A stretch of 8,282 bases of DNA, from contig QHYP01000070.1 of the NCBI GenBank assembly GCA_003224195.1, forward strand, positions 1-8,282. The letters are read 5' to 3'. Shown here one piece after another: positions 5,856-8,282 of the stretch. A model generated the notes under the pieces. The model was given only the letters and a program-made list of their open reading frames with translations, made no database searches and had not been told where the DNA came from. Each line of letters opens with the position of its first letter. Position 1 is the first letter of the stretch. Source of the stretch: Acidobacteriota bacterium. GTDB lineage: Bacteria; Acidobacteriota; Terriglobia; Acidiferrales; UBA7541. A program made the position numbers and the translations under genes.

Positions 5856-7139
5856 ATGACAGCGACCCTCTTGCCTCCCTTGGGCGTGTCTTCGGAGGCC
5901 GACTCTAAACGGCACCCGTATCGCGTCTTAGGTATAGCCGCTCACCCGGTACAATACGCTTCGCCGGTGTTCCGGCACATGGCATTGCGGCCGGAACTGG
6001 ATTTTCAGGTTGCCTACTGCAGCTTGCGCGGCGTGGAACCCGGCCTTGACCGCGAATTTGGCAGAACCGTGCAGTGGGATGTTCCACTGCTCGACGGTTA
6101 CCGTTGGACGCTGGTGCCGAATCGCGGGTCCGGTGGAGAAGGATTTTTCGAGTACTGCAACACCGGATTGTGGAAGCTGATTCGCGAAGGGGAATTCGAC
6201 GCCATTCTGTGCTGGACGGGGTATCTGAGAGCCAGCTTCTGGATCGCGTATCTTGCGGCGAGGGTGACTGGAACGGCTTTTTTGTTTGGAACGGACGCGA
6301 CGACGCTGCACCCCATGACCGGCCCGGCGTGGAAGCAAAGCGTGAAGCGGGCGGTGTGGCCCCTGCTGTTTCGCGCCGCGGACCAGGTAATTGTGCCGTC
6401 ATCGGGAGCGCGCGAACTGATGGTTTCCCTGGGTATTCCGGCGGAGTGCGTTACGCTCACGCCATACTCCGTGGATAACGATTGGTGGCGGGCGCGATCT
6501 GCAGAAGTGGACCGCAAGGCGGTGCGCGATTCGTGGGGCGTTGCCGATGGCGACTTCGTGGTGCTCTTTTGCGCGAAGCTCCAGCCGTGGAAGCGCCCCC
6601 TCGATCTGCTCCGTGCGTTTGCCCGCGCTGACCTGCCGGGGGCCGTTCTTGTCTTTGCGGGAGAAGGGCCACTCCGTGAGCAGGTGGAAGCGGAAGCCGC
6701 GGAGTTGGGCGTGAGCAGCCGGATCAAGCTGCTCGGCTTTGTCAACCAATCGAGGTTGCCAGCCGTATACACGGCCGCGGACCTGCTCGTGCTCCCCTCC
6801 GAATACGAAGCCTTCGGGGTAGTCGTGAACGAGGCGATGCTCTGCGGCTGCGTCGTGGCGGCCAGCGCCAACGTCGGGGCGGCAAGGGACTTGATCGCGC
6901 CCGGAAAAACTGGGTATCTGTTTCCATGTGGGGATGTGGATGCCCTCGCCAGTGTGTTGCGGGAGGTTGCGACTGACCGTGCTCGCCTTGCACGGATTTC
7001 GCAAGCTGCTCGCGAGCGCATGGCCACATGGTCATTCCGCGAAAATGTGCAGGCAACTGTCGACGCCGTAGAGCGCGCAGCGTATAGGAAATTCCCGCGC
7101 AATCAAATCGAAGGCGGTGGCGCGCAGAGCTACCGTTGA
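5856..7139 (+). CDS. GT4 family glycosyltransferase
   Basis: A 427-residue GT-B enzyme that likely transfers a sugar from a nucleotide donor to a lipid-linked glycan at the inner membrane. Motifs numbered from the 5856 start: VLGIAAHPVQYASPVFRHMA at about 24-43 (N-terminal lobe, of the HPxQY-containing GT4 group), FLFGTDATT at 142-150, VPSSGARELM at 180-189, LFCAKLQPWKRPLDLL at 237-252 (donor-phosphate Lys region), FAGEGPL at 267-273, and EAFGVVVNE at 318-326, an intact E-x7-E. An AASANVGAARDLI..G.TGYLF segment follows, as expected. The open frame reaches back to ATG codons at 5763 and 5820, but the extra residues are unconserved and none of the starts has a good ribosome site, so the exact start is uncertain. 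It stands head-to-head with the 4612-5727 gene and runs into the next gene after 20 nt, suggesting one transcript. Confidence 0.92.
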   Translation: MTATLLPPLGVSSEADSKRHPYRVLGIAAHPVQYASPVFRHMALRPELDFQVAYCSLRGVEPGLDREFGRTVQWDVPLLDGYRWTLVPNRGSGGEGFFEYCNTGLWKLIREGEFDAILCWTGYLRASFWIAYLAARVTGTAFLFGTDATTLHPMTGPAWKQSVKRAVWPLLFRAADQVIVPSSGARELMVSLGIPAECVTLTPYSVDNDWWRARSAEVDRKAVRDSWGVADGDFVVLFCAKLQPWKRPLDLLRAFARADLPGAVLVFAGEGPLREQVEAEAAELGVSSRIKLLGFVNQSRLPAVYTAADLLVLPSEYEAFGVVVNEAMLCGCVVAASANVGAARDLIAPGKTGYLFPCGDVDALASVLREVATDRARLARISQAARERMATWSFRENVQATVDAVERAAYRKFPRNQIEGGGAQSYR

Positions 7140-7159
7140 GAGCCGCGGGCGCCCGTGGG

Positions 7160-8282
7160 ATGACGCTACTCATCTACAGCCACTATTTCGCGCCGAGCAT
7201 CGGCGGCGTGGAAACCATCGTCGAATCACTGGCGCGCGGGCTGAGCGTACTTCGGTCGTCTGCCGGGGAGCTCGATTTCGACGTCACTCTAGTGACGCAA
7301 ACCCCTGCCGGCAGTTTCCGCGACGAAGATCTTCCCTTTTGCGTTGTTCGCCGGCCCAGCACGCTCGGGCTGCTCGGTTTGATCCGCACTGTGGATGTCG
7401 TGCATGTTGCGGGCCCGGCCCTCGCGCCCCTTGTTATGGCTTGGCTCGCGCGCAAACCTTTCATAATCGAGCACCACGGGTTCCAAACTGTCTGCCCGAA
7501 CGGCCAACTCTTCTACGAGCCGTCGCAATCGCCCTGTCCCGGACATTTCATGGCGGGGCGGCACCTCGAATGCCTGCGCTGCAATGCCAGCCAAGGTGCG
7601 CTCCACAGCTTCAAACTTTGGCTGCTCACGTTCGCACGCCGGTTCATGGCCAGGCGCGTGGTCGTAAACATCACGCCCACGAAGTGGCTGGGTGAACTGG
7701 TGAAATTGCCGCGCAGCGAGGCCATTCCGCACGGCCTCGATGCGACCCGTGATGCTCTCTGGCCGACGTCGAAAGGCAGCATCCCCGTTGTCGTTTTTCA
7801 GGGACGCCTCGTAACCACGAAGGGAGTACGCCTCCTCCTTGAAGCGACTCATCGGCTCGTGGCTGAGGCTCCTGAATTCGAGCTTCACATAATCGGTGAT
7901 GGCCCTGAGCGCAAGTCGCTCGAGCGGCTCGCTGATGAATGGAAACTCACTCCGCGGGTGCGATTCTTCGCTTCGCTGCCGCCTTCGGAGTTGGACGTGA
8001 CCCTGGCGCGCGCCACTGTTGTCGTGGTTCCGTCTCTCGGCGGAGAAGTCTTCGGCCTTGTCGTCGCGGAAAACATGCTGCGCGGGCTGCCCGTACTCGC
8101 TTCGGATTTGGGCGCATTTGCTGAGGTGATCGGCGACGCCGGACTACTGTTCCGCACCGGTGATGCCGAAGATCTCGCCCGCCGGCTGGCAACGCTTCTC
8201 CGAGATCCGGCGCTCGCCGCGGAACTGGGTGTGCGAGCGCGGCAACGCGTCCTCGATTTCTTCGGCAGGGGTCGTATGATAG
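7160..8282 (+). CDS. GT4 family glycosyltransferase with four-cysteine insert, C-terminus cut by window edge
   Basis: From ATG at 7160, 374 codons are open to the end of the window, which probably lacks only the last few dozen residues. The N-terminus LLIYSHYFAPSIGGVETIVESLARGL (3-28) is the classic GT4 glycine loop. IIEHHGFQ (102-109) is followed by cysteines at 112, 126, 138 and 141 (the motifs CPNG, CPGHF and ECLRC). This insert recurs in a subgroup of GT4 enzymes and could bind a metal; that is inference. The donor lobe has FQGRLVTTKGVRLL (213-226), IIGDGPER (244-251) and GEVFGLVVAEN (295-305), with an intact E-x7-E at E296/E304. DLGAFAEVIGDAGLLF follows. It begins 20 nt after the preceding glycosyltransferase stop, with only a weak GTGGG before the ATG, so it is probably co-transcribed and perhaps translationally coupled. 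The donor and acceptor are unknown. Confidence 0.9.
   Translation, partial: MTLLIYSHYFAPSIGGVETIVESLARGLSVLRSSAGELDFDVTLVTQTPAGSFRDEDLPFCVVRRPSTLGLLGLIRTVDVVHVAGPALAPLVMAWLARKPFIIEHHGFQTVCPNGQLFYEPSQSPCPGHFMAGRHLECLRCNASQGALHSFKLWLLTFARRFMARRVVVNITPTKWLGELVKLPRSEAIPHGLDATRDALWPTSKGSIPVVVFQGRLVTTKGVRLLLEATHRLVAEAPEFELHIIGDGPERKSLERLADEWKLTPRVRFFASLPPSELDVTLARATVVVVPSLGGEVFGLVVAENMLRGLPVLASDLGAFAEVIGDAGLLFRTGDAEDLARRLATLLRDPALAAELGVRARQRVLDFFGRGRMI

Noticed and set aside
7117..7695. A 192-codon plus-strand frame overlapping the last glycosyltransferase
   Set aside because: It is Arg/His/Pro/Cys-rich with no motifs. The frame from 7160 encodes a clear GT4 enzyme through the window end.
1..8282. 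Defence system, CRISPR array, prophage, toxin-antitoxin pair or RNA gene
   Set aside because: No regularly spaced repeats, nuclease, integrase or transposase motifs, and no tRNA or rRNA signatures, were found. All substantial genes fit glycan assembly or YebC.

Overview
The window is GC-rich bacterial DNA (roughly 60% G+C by eye) and carries most of a surface- or exo-polysaccharide gene cluster. Four of the six genes are glycosyltransferases, a fifth is an asparagine-synthetase-type amidotransferase of the kind found in polysaccharide loci, and the sixth is yebC, a housekeeping gene. The overall style and the YebC sequence suggest an environmental Gram-negative lineage, possibly Acidobacteriota. 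That assignment is an impression, because no rRNA or other phylogenetic marker is present.

Minus-strand arm, in order of transcription: a GT4-fold glycosyltransferase (5727 to 4612), an intergenic stretch holding a candidate promoter and a 103-bp inverted-repeat element, yebC (4325 to 3570), a 458-nt gap, an asnB-like amidotransferase (3111 to 1186), then an ArnT/PMT-type membrane glycosyltransferase. The last gene starts at 1258, 73 nt inside the end of asnB, and runs off the window at base 1. Plus-strand arm: two GT4 glycosyltransferases in tandem, 5856 to 7139 and 7160 to beyond 8282, with 20 nt between them. The two arms diverge from about 5728-5855.

A reasonable reading is that the GT4 enzymes assemble a lipid-linked glycan from nucleotide sugars at the inner membrane, the amidotransferase amidates an acidic sugar or other carboxylate on it, and the polytopic GT-C enzyme transfers a sugar from a polyprenyl-phosphate donor on the periplasmic side. 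No flippase, polymerase, exosortase or sugar-nucleotide synthesis gene is in view, so the polymer cannot be named.

Three corrections matter to a reader. The GT-C gene at the left edge is open for all 419 visible codons but is easy to miss because it has no stop inside the window. The asnB gene should start at a TTG codon that places the catalytic cysteine at residue 2, not at an upstream ATG. The second plus-strand GT4 likewise runs off the edge. The most unusual non-coding signal is the 16-bp perfect inverted repeat at 4446-4548, just downstream of a plausible extended -10 promoter and ahead of yebC. I found no CRISPR array, tRNA, rRNA, transposase or clear new defence system.
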